DNA of 64,000 nucleotides from Hanstruepera ponticola (lineage in GTDB: Bacteria > Bacteroidota > Bacteroidia > Flavobacteriales > Flavobacteriaceae): NCBI RefSeq assembly GCF_012931685.1, contig NZ_JABANC010000001.1:744001-808000 (forward strand), in the 5' to 3' direction. Each line of letters opens with the position of its first letter. The first letter of the stretch is position 1. Below, piece by piece: positions 16,458 through 26,100 of this stretch. A program made the translations under genes and the position numbers. The notes beneath the pieces are model-generated. The model was not told the DNA's origin, did not search any database, and was given only the letters and a program-made list of their open reading frames with translations.

Positions 16458-16465
16458 TATATTTG
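16458..16465 (+). promoter_or_regulatory. -7 box TATATTTG upstream of the PID-CTERM gene
   Basis: TATATTTG matches the Bacteroidota -7 consensus; a TTTG lies 21 bases upstream (16433-16436), slightly wider than the usual 19-20. It would give a leader of about 120 bases for the small PID-CTERM gene. Confidence 0.35.
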
Positions 16466-16594
16466 AATTTCTAAATGCTATTTAAATTTTTTAACCATAT
16501 ACAAGTGTTTTTTGACGATTAATTTTGTTATTTAATATGGATATAAAGCATTTTTATTTTGTTAAATGCCTTTTTTTTATACATTTACGGACTG

Positions 16595-16786
16595 ATGAAA
16601 ATACAAAACAGTAAAATAGTTGCCTCAATCTTATTTTTATTAATAAGTTTTGTATGTGTTGCCCAAACGGGTCCACCACCACCGCAACCACCACCACCGC
16701 CTGGGCTTCCAATAGATGGAGGTGTAATTTTTGCTTTGATAGCAGGTTTGTTTTACGGAATCACAAGATTATTAAAATCAAAATAA
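16595..16786 (+). CDS. PID-CTERM small sorted membrane protein
   Basis: A 63-residue protein. I take the ATG at 16595 because it places a normal signal peptide (residues 1-23, ending VCVAQ) at the start; an in-frame ATG at 16559 [start text of the longer frame] would put 12 odd residues before it. After the signal comes a Pro-rich linker (27-36) and then LPIDGG, a hydrophobic segment (residues ~43-57) and a basic tail KSK. This PIDGG-TM-basic layout is the PID-CTERM sorting signal of Flavobacteria. The mature protein is little more than the linker, so the sorting signal seems to be most of the gene. Its role is unknown. Confidence 0.7.
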   Translation: MKIQNSKIVASILFLLISFVCVAQTGPPPPQPPPPPGLPIDGGVIFALIAGLFYGITRLLKSK

Positions 16787-16799
16787 GGAAATAACCAGA

Positions 16800-17390
16800 C
16801 TATTGGTTGTTTTCGAATAACTTCTTTACATATTTACCAACCACATCAAATTCTAAATTCACAACATTTCCAGGTTTAATATATTTGAAAGTAGTATTTA
16901 AGTATGTATACGGAATAATGGCAACACTAAACGAATTAGTTTTTGAATTAACTACCGTAAGGCTCACGCCATTAACAGTAATAGACCCTTTTTCAATTGT
17001 AATATTGTTGAGAGATTTGTCATAAGTAAAGGTGAAAATCCAACTACCATCAGATTCTTCTATGCTTTCGCAAATAGCAGTTTGGTCCACGTGACCTTGT
17101 ACAATATGGCCATCTAGTCTATCACCAAGTTTCATGGCGCGTTCTAAATTAACGGCACTTCCTTTTGATAGCGTATCAAGGTTTGTTTTTGCTAAAGTTT
17201 CATCAATTGCTGTAACAGTATATGTGTCATCTTTTATAGAAACAACGGTTAAACAAACGCCGTTATGCGCAACGCTTTGATCAATTTTAAGATCTGAAGT
17301 GATATTAGACGCAATGGTAATGTGAATATTTGATTGATCTTGCTTTAATTCTTTAACCTCTCCAATAGTTTCAATGATTCCTGTAAACAT
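16800..17390 (-). CDS. ribE: riboflavin synthase, alpha subunit
   Basis: A 196-residue enzyme that converts two 6,7-dimethyl-8-ribityllumazine molecules into riboflavin and a pyrimidine, the last step of riboflavin synthesis. Seen: the start motif MFTGIIETIGEV and the two-fold internal repeat typical of the trimeric enzyme, with NGVCLTVV in the first barrel (~residues 42-50) and NGVSLTVV in the second (~139-147). Length is normal. It is transcribed divergently from pdxA across a 60-bp gap containing -7-like boxes for both directions; both products belong to cofactor synthesis. Confidence 0.95.
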   Translation of the reverse strand: MFTGIIETIGEVKELKQDQSNIHITIASNITSDLKIDQSVAHNGVCLTVVSIKDDTYTVTAIDETLAKTNLDTLSKGSAVNLERAMKLGDRLDGHIVQGHVDQTAICESIEESDGSWIFTFTYDKSLNNITIEKGSITVNGVSLTVVNSKTNSFSVAIIPYTYLNTTFKYIKPGNVVNLEFDVVGKYVKKLFENNQ

Positions 17391-17407
17391 CTGTAAGAAT
17401 ATTTAGT

Positions 17408-17415
17408 TAAATTTG
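17408..17415 (+). promoter_or_regulatory. -7 box TAAATTTG for pdxA
   Basis: TAAATTTG fits the Bacteroidota -7 consensus and lies 35 bp before the pdxA ATG, predicting a leader of about 30 bases. No clear TTTG -33 element is seen. Confidence 0.4.
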
Positions 17416-17421
17416 TCTCAA

Positions 17422-17429
17422 CAAAATTA
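17422..17429 (-). promoter_or_regulatory. -7 box TAATTTTG for ribE
   Basis: On the minus strand TAATTTTG fits the -7 consensus and lies 31 bp before the riboflavin synthase ATG. It is back to back with the pdxA box; a -33 element at the usual distance is not evident. Confidence 0.4.
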
Positions 17430-17450
17430 CAAACTTAAGTTGCAAACTAA

Positions 17451-18497
17451 ATGAAGAAAGACGGAAATGTTATAGTTGGAATATCAATAGGTGATTTAAA
17501 TGGTATTGGTGGAGAAATTGTTTTAAAAACATTGGAGGACAATCGAACCTTGGATATTTTTACACCTGTTATTTTTGCATCGGTAAAAACAATATCTTTT
17601 TTAAAAAATCATTTCAACTTTGAGTTATCATTTAACGGAATCAATAAATTAAGTGATTTAGTACCCGGAAAAATAAATGTTTTTAACGCCTGGAATGAAA
17701 AAGTTGATATACACTTTGGCGAAGAAAACCCAAAAATGGGAGAGTTATCTATTAAATCACTTGAACAGGCTACAAAAGCTTTAAAAGATGACCAAATAGA
17801 TGTGTTGGTTACTGCTCCAATTAATAAGCATAACATACAGTCTGAAAAATTCAAGTTTCCTGGACACACAGATTTTTTGGCGAAAGAATTAGAAGGCGAT
17901 AGCTTGATGTTTATGGTGTCTAACGATTTGAGAGTGGGCTTGTTAACTGACCATGTGCCGGTCAAGGAGGTTTCAAACCATATTACAAAAGAATTAATTG
18001 ATAAAAAAATCAATACTATTTACAATACACTTCAAACCGATTTTAATATCAGAAGACCAAAAATTGCAGTTTTAGGCATCAATCCTCATACTGGTGATAA
18101 CGGTGTAATTGGAAAAGAAGACGATACGGTTTTAAGACCTGCTTTGAAAGAATTGGTTGAAAATGGTAAATTGGTTTATGGACCCTATGCAGCAGATAGC
18201 TTTTTTGGATCAGGAAATTACAAAAATTTTGATGCCATTGTTGCAGCCTATCATGACCAAGGCTTAATCCCTTTTAAAACACTGTCTTTTGGTAAGGGAG
18301 TAAATTATACTGCGGGTTTATCTAAAATTCGGACGTCGCCAGACCATGGAACAGCCTATGAAATTGCTGGAAAAGGCGAAGCAAACGAAAGTTCTTTTAA
18401 AGAAGCAATTTATTTAGCTATTCAGCTTTATAAAAACAGAAAAGAGAACAAATTGTTGAGTCAAAACCCTTTGAAAAAAGGACAAAAAAAGATATAA
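17451..18497 (+). CDS. pdxA: 4-hydroxythreonine-4-phosphate dehydrogenase
   Basis: A 348-residue NAD-dependent enzyme of the DXP-dependent pyridoxal phosphate pathway; it oxidises 4-phosphooxy-L-threonine, whose product feeds PdxJ. Seen: N-terminal GISIGDLNGIGGE, the three metal-ligand histidine motifs GHTDFLA, NPHTGDNG and AYHDQGLIPFK, and the C-terminal SPDHGTAYEIAG, all standard for PdxA. Length is normal for Bacteroidota. It is the first gene of a co-directed run with DUF177, rpmF, fabH, accB and accC, though a separate promoter stands before DUF177. Confidence 0.96.
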   Translation: MKKDGNVIVGISIGDLNGIGGEIVLKTLEDNRTLDIFTPVIFASVKTISFLKNHFNFELSFNGINKLSDLVPGKINVFNAWNEKVDIHFGEENPKMGELSIKSLEQATKALKDDQIDVLVTAPINKHNIQSEKFKFPGHTDFLAKELEGDSLMFMVSNDLRVGLLTDHVPVKEVSNHITKELIDKKINTIYNTLQTDFNIRRPKIAVLGINPHTGDNGVIGKEDDTVLRPALKELVENGKLVYGPYAADSFFGSGNYKNFDAIVAAYHDQGLIPFKTLSFGKGVNYTAGLSKIRTSPDHGTAYEIAGKGEANESSFKEAIYLAIQLYKNRKENKLLSQNPLKKGQKKI

Positions 18498-18540
18498 ACA
18501 AAAAAATGTTTATAAGTGGTTTAAGCTGAAAATTATTTTA

Positions 18541-18548
18541 TATATTTG
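18541..18548 (+). promoter_or_regulatory. -7 box TATATTTG for the DUF177-rpmF run
   Basis: TATATTTG, an exact match to TAnnTTTG, stands 22 bp before the DUF177 ATG at 18570, predicting a very short leader. The -33 region holds only a weak GGTTT. Confidence 0.5.
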
Positions 18549-18569
18549 CAGGCTCAAAATAGATGGAGA

Positions 18570-19112
18570 ATGAAGGAATTGAAAACATTTACAATACCTT
18601 TTGTAGGGCTAAAAGAAGGAAAACATCAATTTGAGTTTAAAATAGATAAAACGTTCTTTGATTTTTTTGATTATCAGGATTTTAACGATGCTTCAGTAGC
18701 AGTTAATCTAGAATTAAACAAAAAATCAACTTTGTTGGAATTAAATTTTAAAATTTCTGGTTATGTTAATGTTCATTGTGATGTAACAAACGAACCCTAC
18801 AATCAGGAAATTGAAAGTGATTTTGATTTGGTTGTGAAATTTGGAGAAGAATTTAATGATGAAGAAATTGATTTACTCGTTTTGCCACATGGTGCATATG
18901 AGGTAAACGTTCAACAGTATATCTATGAACTTATTGTTTTAGGCGTACCAAGAAAAAGACTCCACCCAGGAATTAAAGATGGCTCTATTGGCTCTGAAAT
19001 ACTTGATAAATTAGAAGAATTAAGCCCAAAGGCTGAAAAATTAAACGATTCTGCTTCAGAAGAAACAGACCCTCGTTGGAATACATTAAAGAAACTATTA
19101 ACGGATAAATAA
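18570..19112 (+). CDS. DUF177 (YceD-like) protein
   Basis: A 180-residue cytosolic protein of the DUF177/YceD family. The E. coli relative YceD and plant DUF177 proteins are linked with 23S rRNA handling, and the gene nearly always precedes rpmF, as here (7-bp gap). Seen: an N-terminal [14 protein letters not shown], a conserved middle with CDVTNEPY near residues 70-77, the family's acidic stretch ([14 protein letters not shown]), and a C-terminal [12 protein letters not shown] chose ATG 18570 because homologues begin with a few residues before IPFVGLK and because a -7 promoter box lies just upstream; an earlier TTG at 18546 is inside that box. Confidence 0.9.
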   Translation: MKELKTFTIPFVGLKEGKHQFEFKIDKTFFDFFDYQDFNDASVAVNLELNKKSTLLELNFKISGYVNVHCDVTNEPYNQEIESDFDLVVKFGEEFNDEEIDLLVLPHGAYEVNVQQYIYELIVLGVPRKRLHPGIKDGSIGSEILDKLEELSPKAEKLNDSASEETDPRWNTLKKLLTDK

Positions 19113-19119
19113 TAATAAA

Positions 19120-19323
19120 ATGGCACATCCTAAAAGAAAAATCTCGAAAACAAGAAGAGATAAAAGAAGAACACATTACAAAGCAACTGCTCCGCAAATT
19201 GCTACGTGTCCTACTACAGGAGAGGCGCACTTATATCACAGAGCGCACTGGCATGAAGGTAAACTATATTACAGAGGTCAAGTATTAATTGATAACTCTG
19301 AAGAGGTTGAAAATTTAGCATAG
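19120..19323 (+). CDS. rpmF: 50S ribosomal protein L32
   Basis: A 67-residue ribosomal protein of the large subunit. Seen: the basic N-terminus [17 protein letters not shown], the central motif ([16 protein letters not shown]) and the Bacteroidota-type C-terminal extension (YYRGQVLI). Only one Cys is present, so the zinc-site version of L32 is not encoded. It follows DUF177 by 7 bp and is closed by a strong terminator at 19345-19366. Confidence 0.97.
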   Translation: MAHPKRKISKTRRDKRRTHYKATAPQIATCPTTGEAHLYHRAHWHEGKLYYRGQVLIDNSEEVENLA

Positions 19324-19344
19324 TTGTTATGCATGCATATAATA

Positions 19345-19366
19345 AAACGCTCATTCATGAGCGTTT
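19345..19366 (+). terminator. intrinsic terminator after rpmF
   Basis: A hairpin with arms AAACGCTC and GAGCGTTT around ATTCAT, followed by eight T on the plus strand, 22 bp after the rpmF stop. It separates rpmF from fabH. Confidence 0.85.
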
Positions 19367-19499
19367 TTTTTATGATAAATTTTTATAGAACATAAAAACC
19401 ACTTAATTTGCATTAAATTAGACTGAAATTAGCTGATTTTGTCATTTTTTGTGCAGAATCAGTATTTTTTATACGATTTTAGTGAAATATTATAACGGT

Positions 19500-20495
19500 A
19501 TGAGTAAAATCTCAGCAGCCATTACAGCTGTAGGTGGCTATGTGCCAGAGTACGTATTGACCAATCAAATTCTTGAAACAATGGTTGATACAAATGATGA
19601 ATGGATAACTACAAGAACAGGTATTAAAGAAAGGCGCATATTAAAAGAAGACGGAAAAGGAACTTCTTTTCTTGCTATAAATGCTGCCAAAGACCTATTA
19701 AATAAAACAGGATTAGACCCAAAGGAAATAGATCTAGTAATTGTCGCGACAGCGTCACCAGACATGAAAGCTGCATCAACCGCTGCTTATACAGCCACTC
19801 AAATTGGAGCCACAAATGCCTTTTCTTTTGATTTAGAGGCTGCGTGTTCAAGCTTTTTATTCGGGATGTCAACAGCTTCTAGTTACATAGAGTCTGGAAA
19901 ATACAAGAAAATACTACTTATAGGTGCTGATAAAAACTCATCATTTATAAATTATAAAGACCGAGCAACCTGTATCATTTTTGGAGATGGTGCTGGCGCT
20001 GTTTTATTTGAACCGAATAATGAAGGTTTAGGGTTGCAAGATGAATATTTACGTAGTGATGGTTCTGGAAGAGAATTTTTACAAGCAACTTACGGAGGTT
20101 CATCTTACCCATCTACGCCTGAAGCTGTAGCAGAAGGGAAACACTATGTTTTTCAAGATGGTAAAACTGTATTTAAAAATGCAGTTTTTAACATGGCTGA
20201 TGTTGCCGAAAAAATAATGACAAGAAATAATTTGTCTAAAAGTGATGTTGCATGGCTAGTAGCTCATCAAGCCAATAAACGTATCATTGATGCCACTGCA
20301 AACAGAATGGGTTTGGATGAAAAAAAGGTCATGATGAATATTGAGAAATATGGCAATACCACATCTGCAACTCTACCATTGTTACTTAACGATTACGAAA
20401 CACAATTAAAAAAAGGAGATAACCTCATATTTGCTGCTTTTGGCGGTGGATTTACTTGGGGATCTATATATTTAAAATGGGCTTATAACTCCTAA
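19500..20495 (+). CDS. fabH: beta-ketoacyl-ACP synthase III
   Basis: A 331-residue condensing enzyme that starts fatty-acid synthesis by joining acetyl-CoA (or a branched primer) to malonyl-ACP. Seen: the catalytic Cys in EAACSSF, His in VAHQANKRI and Asn in YGNTTSAT, the FabH triad in the expected order, and GDGAGAVLF. I chose the ATG at 19500 because MSKISAAITAVGGYVPE is the normal FabH beginning; a longer frame from 19449 would add 17 unrelated residues. It is followed after 35 bp by accB and then accC, so initiation and malonyl-CoA supply are genetically linked. No plsX is present between rpmF and fabH. Confidence 0.96.
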   Translation: MSKISAAITAVGGYVPEYVLTNQILETMVDTNDEWITTRTGIKERRILKEDGKGTSFLAINAAKDLLNKTGLDPKEIDLVIVATASPDMKAASTAAYTATQIGATNAFSFDLEAACSSFLFGMSTASSYIESGKYKKILLIGADKNSSFINYKDRATCIIFGDGAGAVLFEPNNEGLGLQDEYLRSDGSGREFLQATYGGSSYPSTPEAVAEGKHYVFQDGKTVFKNAVFNMADVAEKIMTRNNLSKSDVAWLVAHQANKRIIDATANRMGLDEKKVMMNIEKYGNTTSATLPLLLNDYETQLKKGDNLIFAAFGGGFTWGSIYLKWAYNS

Positions 20496-20530
20496 CTAAC
20501 AACTAACAAATTCTAAAAAATTAAATTATT

Positions 20531-21025
20531 ATGGATTTAAAAGATATTCAAAATTTAATAAAATTTGTAGCAAAATCAGGCGCTAGCGAAGTTAAATTAG
20601 AAACTGATGATGTTAAAATTACAATCAAAACAGGAAGTGACGAAAAGGAATCAACCACATACGTTCAGCAAGTCCCAGTTAGTGCTCCAGTAGCTCAAGC
20701 ACCGGTGTCAGCTGCAACACCAGCTGCTCCTGCTCCAGCGCAAGCACCAGCTACTGAAACAACAGCCAGTTCAGATGATTCAAAATACATAACCATTAAA
20801 TCACCCATTATTGGAACGCTTTATCGCAAACCATCTCCAGACAAACCAGTGTTTGTTGAAGTTGGTCAAACCGTAAAAGAAGGTGATGTGCTTTGTATTA
20901 TTGAAGCAATGAAGTTATTTAACGAAATAGAATCTGAAGTTTCAGGTAAAATAGTTAAGGTTTTAGTTGATGACTCGTCTCCAGTAGAATTTGATCAACC
21001 ATTATTTTTAGTTGATCCATCATAA
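20531..21025 (+). CDS. accB: acetyl-CoA carboxylase biotin carboxyl carrier protein
   Basis: A 164-residue carrier whose biotin shuttles between AccC and the carboxyltransferase. Seen: an N-terminal helical domain (~1-40), an Ala/Pro-rich linker (~50-82), and the C-terminal biotinyl domain with the biotin-attachment motif EAMKLFNEI (Lys biotinylated) and [13 protein letters not shown] at its start. Length and order are normal. It is followed 108 bp later by accC; the gap carries an imperfect repeat of GGAATTTGAG/GGAATTAGAA type sequence and no terminator, so the two genes are probably co-transcribed. Confidence 0.96.
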   Translation: MDLKDIQNLIKFVAKSGASEVKLETDDVKITIKTGSDEKESTTYVQQVPVSAPVAQAPVSAATPAAPAPAQAPATETTASSDDSKYITIKSPIIGTLYRKPSPDKPVFVEVGQTVKEGDVLCIIEAMKLFNEIESEVSGKIVKVLVDDSSPVEFDQPLFLVDPS

Positions 21026-21133
21026 CCAAATTAAAGATTCCAATTCTCATCTCAAAATTAGAATAATTGGGACTCAAAAATCCAATAGATGGAATTTGAG
21101 GCTTGGAATTAGAAATTTTTAAGACTGTAAGTT

Positions 21134-22486
21134 ATGTTTAAAAAAATATTAATTGCCAATAGAGGGGAAATTGCACTTCGTGTGATAAGAACCTGTAAAG
21201 AAATGGGCATTAAAACCGTAGCAATTTATTCTACTGCTGATGCCGAAAGCCTTCATGTGAAATTTGCTGATGAAGCCGTTTGTATAGGACCACCACCAAG
21301 TAGTGAATCCTATTTAAAAATGTCCAATGTAATAGCTGCTGCTGAAATAACAAATGCTGATGCTATTCATCCAGGTTATGGATTTTTGTCTGAAAACGCA
21401 AAATTTTCTAAAATTTGTGAAGAACACGGAATCAAATTTATTGGTGCTTCGGCAGAAATGATAGCCAAAATGGGAGACAAAGCTACAGCTAAAGCGACTA
21501 TGAAAGCAGCTGGCGTACCGTGTGTTCCTGGAAGCGATGGCATTATTGCTGATTTTGAAGAATGTGAAAAACTAGCCAAAGAAGTTGGTTACCCTGTAAT
21601 GCTAAAAGCAACAGCAGGAGGAGGTGGTAAAGGCATGCGAGCTGTATGGAAACCAGAAAAGCTTAAAGATGCTTGGGATTCAGCTAGACAAGAGTCTAAA
21701 GCTGCTTTTGGAAATGACGATATGTATATGGAAAAACTTATTGAAGAGCCACGACATATTGAAATTCAGGTAGTAGGAGATTCAACCGGAAAGGCATGTC
21801 ATTTATCTGAAAGAGATTGTTCCGTACAAAGAAGGCATCAAAAGTTAACAGAAGAAGTCCCATCTCCGTTTATGACAGATAAACTTCGAGATAAAATGGG
21901 TAAAGCAGCTGTAAAAGCAGCTGAATATATAAAGTATGAAGGAGCAGGAACCGTAGAGTTTCTTGTTGATAAGCATCGGAATTTCTACTTTATGGAAATG
22001 AATACACGTATTCAAGTTGAGCATCCAATCACAGAACAAGTTATTGATTTTGATTTGATTCGTGAGCAAATATTAGTCGCTGCTGGTGTTCCAATTTCAG
22101 GAAAAAATTACACACCTAATTTGCATTCAATTGAATGTAGAATTAATGCTGAAGATCCATTCAATGACTTTAGACCGTCACCAGGTAGAATAACAACCCT
22201 ACATGCGCCAGGCGGACATGGTGTTAGACTAGATACCCATGTTTACGCAGGTTATATGATTCCGCCTAATTACGATTCAATGATAGCTAAACTTATAACT
22301 ACGGCTCAAACAAGAGAAGAAGCTATTAATAAAATGAAACGTGCTTTAGATGAGTTTGTGATTGAAGGCATTAAAACAACAATACCTTTTCACCGTCAAT
22401 TAATGGAGCATCCTGATTATTTGGCAGGCAACTACACAACAAAATTTATGGAAGATTTTGTTATTAAAAAAACAGAAGAAGAATAA
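21134..22486 (+). CDS. accC: acetyl-CoA carboxylase biotin carboxylase subunit
   Basis: A 450-residue ATP-grasp enzyme that carboxylates the biotin of AccB. Seen: N-terminal [18 protein letters not shown], the Gly-rich ATP loop GGGGKGMR, the [13 protein letters not shown] segment, the metal-binding [11 protein letters not shown] motif and the C-terminal biotin-carboxylase domain (DSMIAKLI). Full length and intact. It closes the fabH-accB-accC run, with a terminator directly after the stop. Confidence 0.97.
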   Translation: MFKKILIANRGEIALRVIRTCKEMGIKTVAIYSTADAESLHVKFADEAVCIGPPPSSESYLKMSNVIAAAEITNADAIHPGYGFLSENAKFSKICEEHGIKFIGASAEMIAKMGDKATAKATMKAAGVPCVPGSDGIIADFEECEKLAKEVGYPVMLKATAGGGGKGMRAVWKPEKLKDAWDSARQESKAAFGNDDMYMEKLIEEPRHIEIQVVGDSTGKACHLSERDCSVQRRHQKLTEEVPSPFMTDKLRDKMGKAAVKAAEYIKYEGAGTVEFLVDKHRNFYFMEMNTRIQVEHPITEQVIDFDLIREQILVAAGVPISGKNYTPNLHSIECRINAEDPFNDFRPSPGRITTLHAPGGHGVRLDTHVYAGYMIPPNYDSMIAKLITTAQTREEAINKMKRALDEFVIEGIKTTIPFHRQLMEHPDYLAGNYTTKFMEDFVIKKTEEE

Positions 22487-22491
22487 GATAG

Positions 22492-22513
22492 AAGCCTCTA
22501 AATTTAGAGGCTT
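22492..22513. terminator. bidirectional terminator after accC
   Basis: A perfect 11-bp inverted repeat (AAGCCTCTAAA / TTTAGAGGCTT) followed by T-run on the plus strand. It ends accC and also sits just past the stop of the convergent lipoprotein gene. Confidence 0.85.
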
Positions 22514-22515
22514 TT

Positions 22516-23043
22516 TTATAATTGAATAGTTTCAGAAATTGACTTTATGACTTGAGGAACGGCATCAATTTCAAAATCAAATTTTAAATTGTAAAGATTT
22601 TGACTCAATTTTGTAATTAGAAGATTCCCTTTTTCTATTTCATAATATCCTGTTTGACCTCTACAAAAACAAAGCCGAGCAAATATGGCTTTCGTGGCTT
22701 TAAGTCCTGAATCTTTGATATTTGTTGTTAAATTATTTGGGTCTAATTTTAAATATATTTTTTCTATATAATGGCTGTCTTGAGTATCAGGAATGTCATT
22801 GCGTTTATACTCAAATACAACAACAATTTCTTTTGAATCAATGATTTCTGGATATAATTGACCAGTACTATCATAATTTAGGGAAAGTGATTTATTAGTT
22901 AGAACTTCAAATTTGCAAATTCCATCTTCAGGACAATATGTTTGGGATATGGATGGGTGGGATTTTTCAGATATTGAACTTTTCTGACCAACACAGCAAG
23001 AAAACACTAGTACATAACAAACAGCAATAATCAAATTTCTCAT
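22516..23043 (-). CDS. hypothetical lipoprotein
   Basis: A 175-residue protein of unknown function. Seen: a hydrophobic signal at residues 3-15 ending in a lipobox (VFSCC, Cys at 16 or 17), a Ser-rich linker, then a beta-rich soluble domain with CPEDGICKFEVL near residues 37-48, a pair of Cys that could bond with CFC near 133. No family is recognised. It is convergent with accC and divergent from the metalloprotease gene. Confidence 0.65.
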   Translation of the reverse strand: MRNLIIAVCYVLVFSCCVGQKSSISEKSHPSISQTYCPEDGICKFEVLTNKSLSLNYDSTGQLYPEIIDSKEIVVVFEYKRNDIPDTQDSHYIEKIYLKLDPNNLTTNIKDSGLKATKAIFARLCFCRGQTGYYEIEKGNLLITKLSQNLYNLKFDFEIDAVPQVIKSISETIQL

Positions 23044-23081
23044 ATGTCAAATATAATTCTTTTTATTATTGAGTATATTTC

Positions 23082-23113
23082 TTTGCTATTTTGATTTTAA
23101 GGTCTTAATTTTA
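23082..23113 (+). promoter_or_regulatory. promoter of the metalloprotease gene, TTTG-N20-TAATTTTA
   Basis: TTTG (23082-23085) and TAATTTTA (23106-23113) are 20 bases apart and fit the Bacteroidota promoter in all but the last base of the -7 box. The start codon is about 33 bp downstream. Confidence 0.4.
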
Positions 23114-23145
23114 TGAGATTAAATAATTAAAAACACATTTTCGCT

Positions 23146-26100
23146 ATGAGAAATTATTACGCAAAGTTAACTTTCTTTCTAGCTTTAGTATTTACAATTT
23201 CTGCTTTTTCTCAAAATAGGCAGTCGGTTTGGACTAAAGTAACCAAAAACCAAGCAGAGAGCAATGATTTGGTTTTTAGAAAATCAACTCCTGAAAAAGC
23301 TAATTTTTACCAATTAGATATTACAGAATTCAAACAGCAATTACAAAACGCACCGCAAAGAGATAGGTTTTTAGAAGACTCAAATGTGCTGGTTGATTTC
23401 CCTAATACTGATGGTACATTTGAAACTTTTAAAGTTTATGAGGCTTCTGTAATGGCTGCCGAACTTCAATCTCAATATTCAGATATAAGATCCTATGTTG
23501 GTCAAAGTGTTGAAAACCCAGAAACTTTAATCCGTTTCAGTGTTACACCTCAAGGATTGCATACAATGACGTTATCCTCTGAAACAGGAACTCAATTTAT
23601 AGATCCATATACCAGAGATTCTAATGCTTACATTGTTTATGCAAAAAGAGATTTACCATTTGGAAACAGAAGCTTTGTTTGTGAGGTGGACGACGAGGGA
23701 TTGATAGCTGAAGATTTGGATATTGACGTTATGGCTCAAAGAAATGCCAACGACGGTAAAATGAGGACTTTTAGATTAGCCCTTGCTTGTACTATTGAAT
23801 ATGCAAGTTTTCATTGGACAGCTGCAGGTTTAACTGCCGCAGATTCAGTAGCTGATAGAAAAGACGCTGTTTTGGCCGCTATGGTAGTGACTATGACAAG
23901 AGTTAATGGCGTATATGAGAAAGAACTTTCAATTACCATGACTTTGGTACCAAATAATTTAAACATTATATACATTGTTTCTGATTCATTTGATAATAAT
24001 AATGCAGGAACATTAATAAACCAAAGTCAAACAGTTATTGATGGTGCTATAGGCTCCGCAAATTATGATATAGGACACACATTTAGCACCGGAGGTGGAG
24101 GTTTAGCTCAATTGAATTCTCCTTGTGTTAACGGAAGTAAAGCGCGCGGTATTACAGGTTTACCACAACCAGTTGGTGATGCCTATGATATTGATTTTGT
24201 GTGTCATGAAATGGGTCATCAATATGGAGGTCCTCACACATTTAATGGAAGTACTGGAAATTGTTCAGGTTCTAATAGATCACCATCAAACGCATATGAA
24301 CCTGGTAGTGGTACCACTATTATGGCTTATGCAGGAATATGTGCACCTCAAAATGTTCAAGGCAATAGTGATGCTTATTTTCATCAAATAAGCTTACAAA
24401 GAATTTGGGCAAATGTTTCTGCTGGAAATAGTCAATGTGGTGTACAAACTGATACTGGAAATACAGCTCCAACAGCCGACGCAGGAGCTTCATACACTGT
24501 TCCAATATCAACACCTTACATGCTAACAGCTTCTTCTACAGATGGAGAATCTACTGATACGCATACTTACACTTGGGAACAATGGGATTTAGGTCCAGCT
24601 GGAGCTCCAACCGAGACAACAGCGACAGGCCCTTTAGTTCGATCTTTTGAAGGGACAACAAATCCTACAAGATATATTCCTAATATACCTGATTTATTGC
24701 AGTCAGGTGGTTCAACCGATTGGGAAAAATTGGTTTCTATATCTAGAGCCATTAATTTTAGAGTTACAGTTAGAGATAATGACCCTCGAGGAGGTCAAAC
24801 AGCTACTGATATTATGACAGTTACAACTTCAACTTCATCAGGACCTTTTGCTGTAACATCACAAAGTACGCCAGTAACTTGGTCTGCAGGTAATACAGAA
24901 ACAATAACGTGGAATGTTGCTGGAACAAATGCTGGAGCAGTTAACACACCTAATGTTGATATATTATTATCCACAGACGGCGGAATGACTTTTGATACCG
25001 TTCTTGCATCTGCTGTTCCTAATAATGGATCTGCTGATATTATTGTTCCTGATGTTTTAGCTGAAGATTGTTTAGTGATGGTAAAAGGAAGTGGAAATAT
25101 CTTTTTCAATATTAATACCTCGAGAATAGCTATAGGTTACAATATTACAGCAGGTGATGTGTGTGAAACTTACACATTTAATCTTAATCAAACGCTAGGT
25201 ACTAATGCTACTGCATTTGAGCAATTTGGAGTTAATATACCTGACAGTGGTACAATTACAGATGTTAATTTCAAGTATGATATAACGACACCGAATATTG
25301 GGCAATTACATATGGCAATTGTTAGTGCAGGTGGTACTAGAGCCTATGCACACAATGCAAATGGTCAATGTGCCTCTGGAGCTAATATGCAAGTTGTTTG
25401 GGATAGTGAAGCTGCAGGAGAAGTAGTTTGTGGTCAAGACCCAACTACAGGTACTGCTTTACCAGCGCCTGGAGTTGGAGAACCATTAAGTGCTATTTAT
25501 GGTGAAGAAATGAATGGGACTTGGGTATTAATGGCTGCCAATATTGGAGCCACTAATATGGTATTTAATTTTGCTGATGTCGAAATCTGTACTTCAGGTT
25601 TTGTTGCGGTACTTGCTCCAGAAAGAATTACGCAGACAACTGTTGAAGTAGATGTGCTGTCTTCAGCAACTATTGATGACACTCATTTAGTTGTCGCTAG
25701 TCCAAACACACCTAACCCATCTGATATTGAGTTTACGCTTACCGTTTTACCTACGGAAGGAACAGTCTATCTGAATGGTGCGGCTTTAGGAATTAATGAC
25801 ACATTTACTCAAGCTGATGTGAATTCAGGAAATGTTACTTACACAACAACTTCATCTGTGGATACGACTGATGGATTTAGAGTTGATGTAGATGACAACA
25901 ATGACGGAACACTGCCTAATTTGCTAGTTAATATTCAAGTTATTGATGGGTTAAGTGTTGATGAGTTTAGCTTTGACGTATTTAATGTTTACCCTAACCC
26001 AACTAGTGGTGAGGTTACTGTAATGCTTAGTTCTTATGAAGATGTTAGCGTTTCTTTATTTGATATTCAAGGTAGAAAAGTTTATAATAACTACTTTGAA

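Larger units (their letters stand above)
16083..16594. other. 511-bp non-coding junction between element and chromosome
   Basis: This stretch holds the integrase promoter (16152-16182, minus), the GC-rich suspected attachment core (16252-16271), a plus-strand terminator hairpin (16281-16307), and the upstream region of the PID-CTERM gene with a -7-like box at 16458-16465. The part from 16316 to 16440 is very AT-rich, and I see no open frame or structured RNA in it. Confidence 0.6.

Noticed and set aside
16656-16705. Low-complexity CCACCACCG-type stretch as a possible repeat element
   Set aside because: It encodes the Pro-rich linker of the PID-CTERM protein.
21026-21133. Possible insertion remnant between accB and accC
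   Set aside because: Only a weak, imperfect repetition of AATT-rich strings is seen; no terminal repeats or coding trace.
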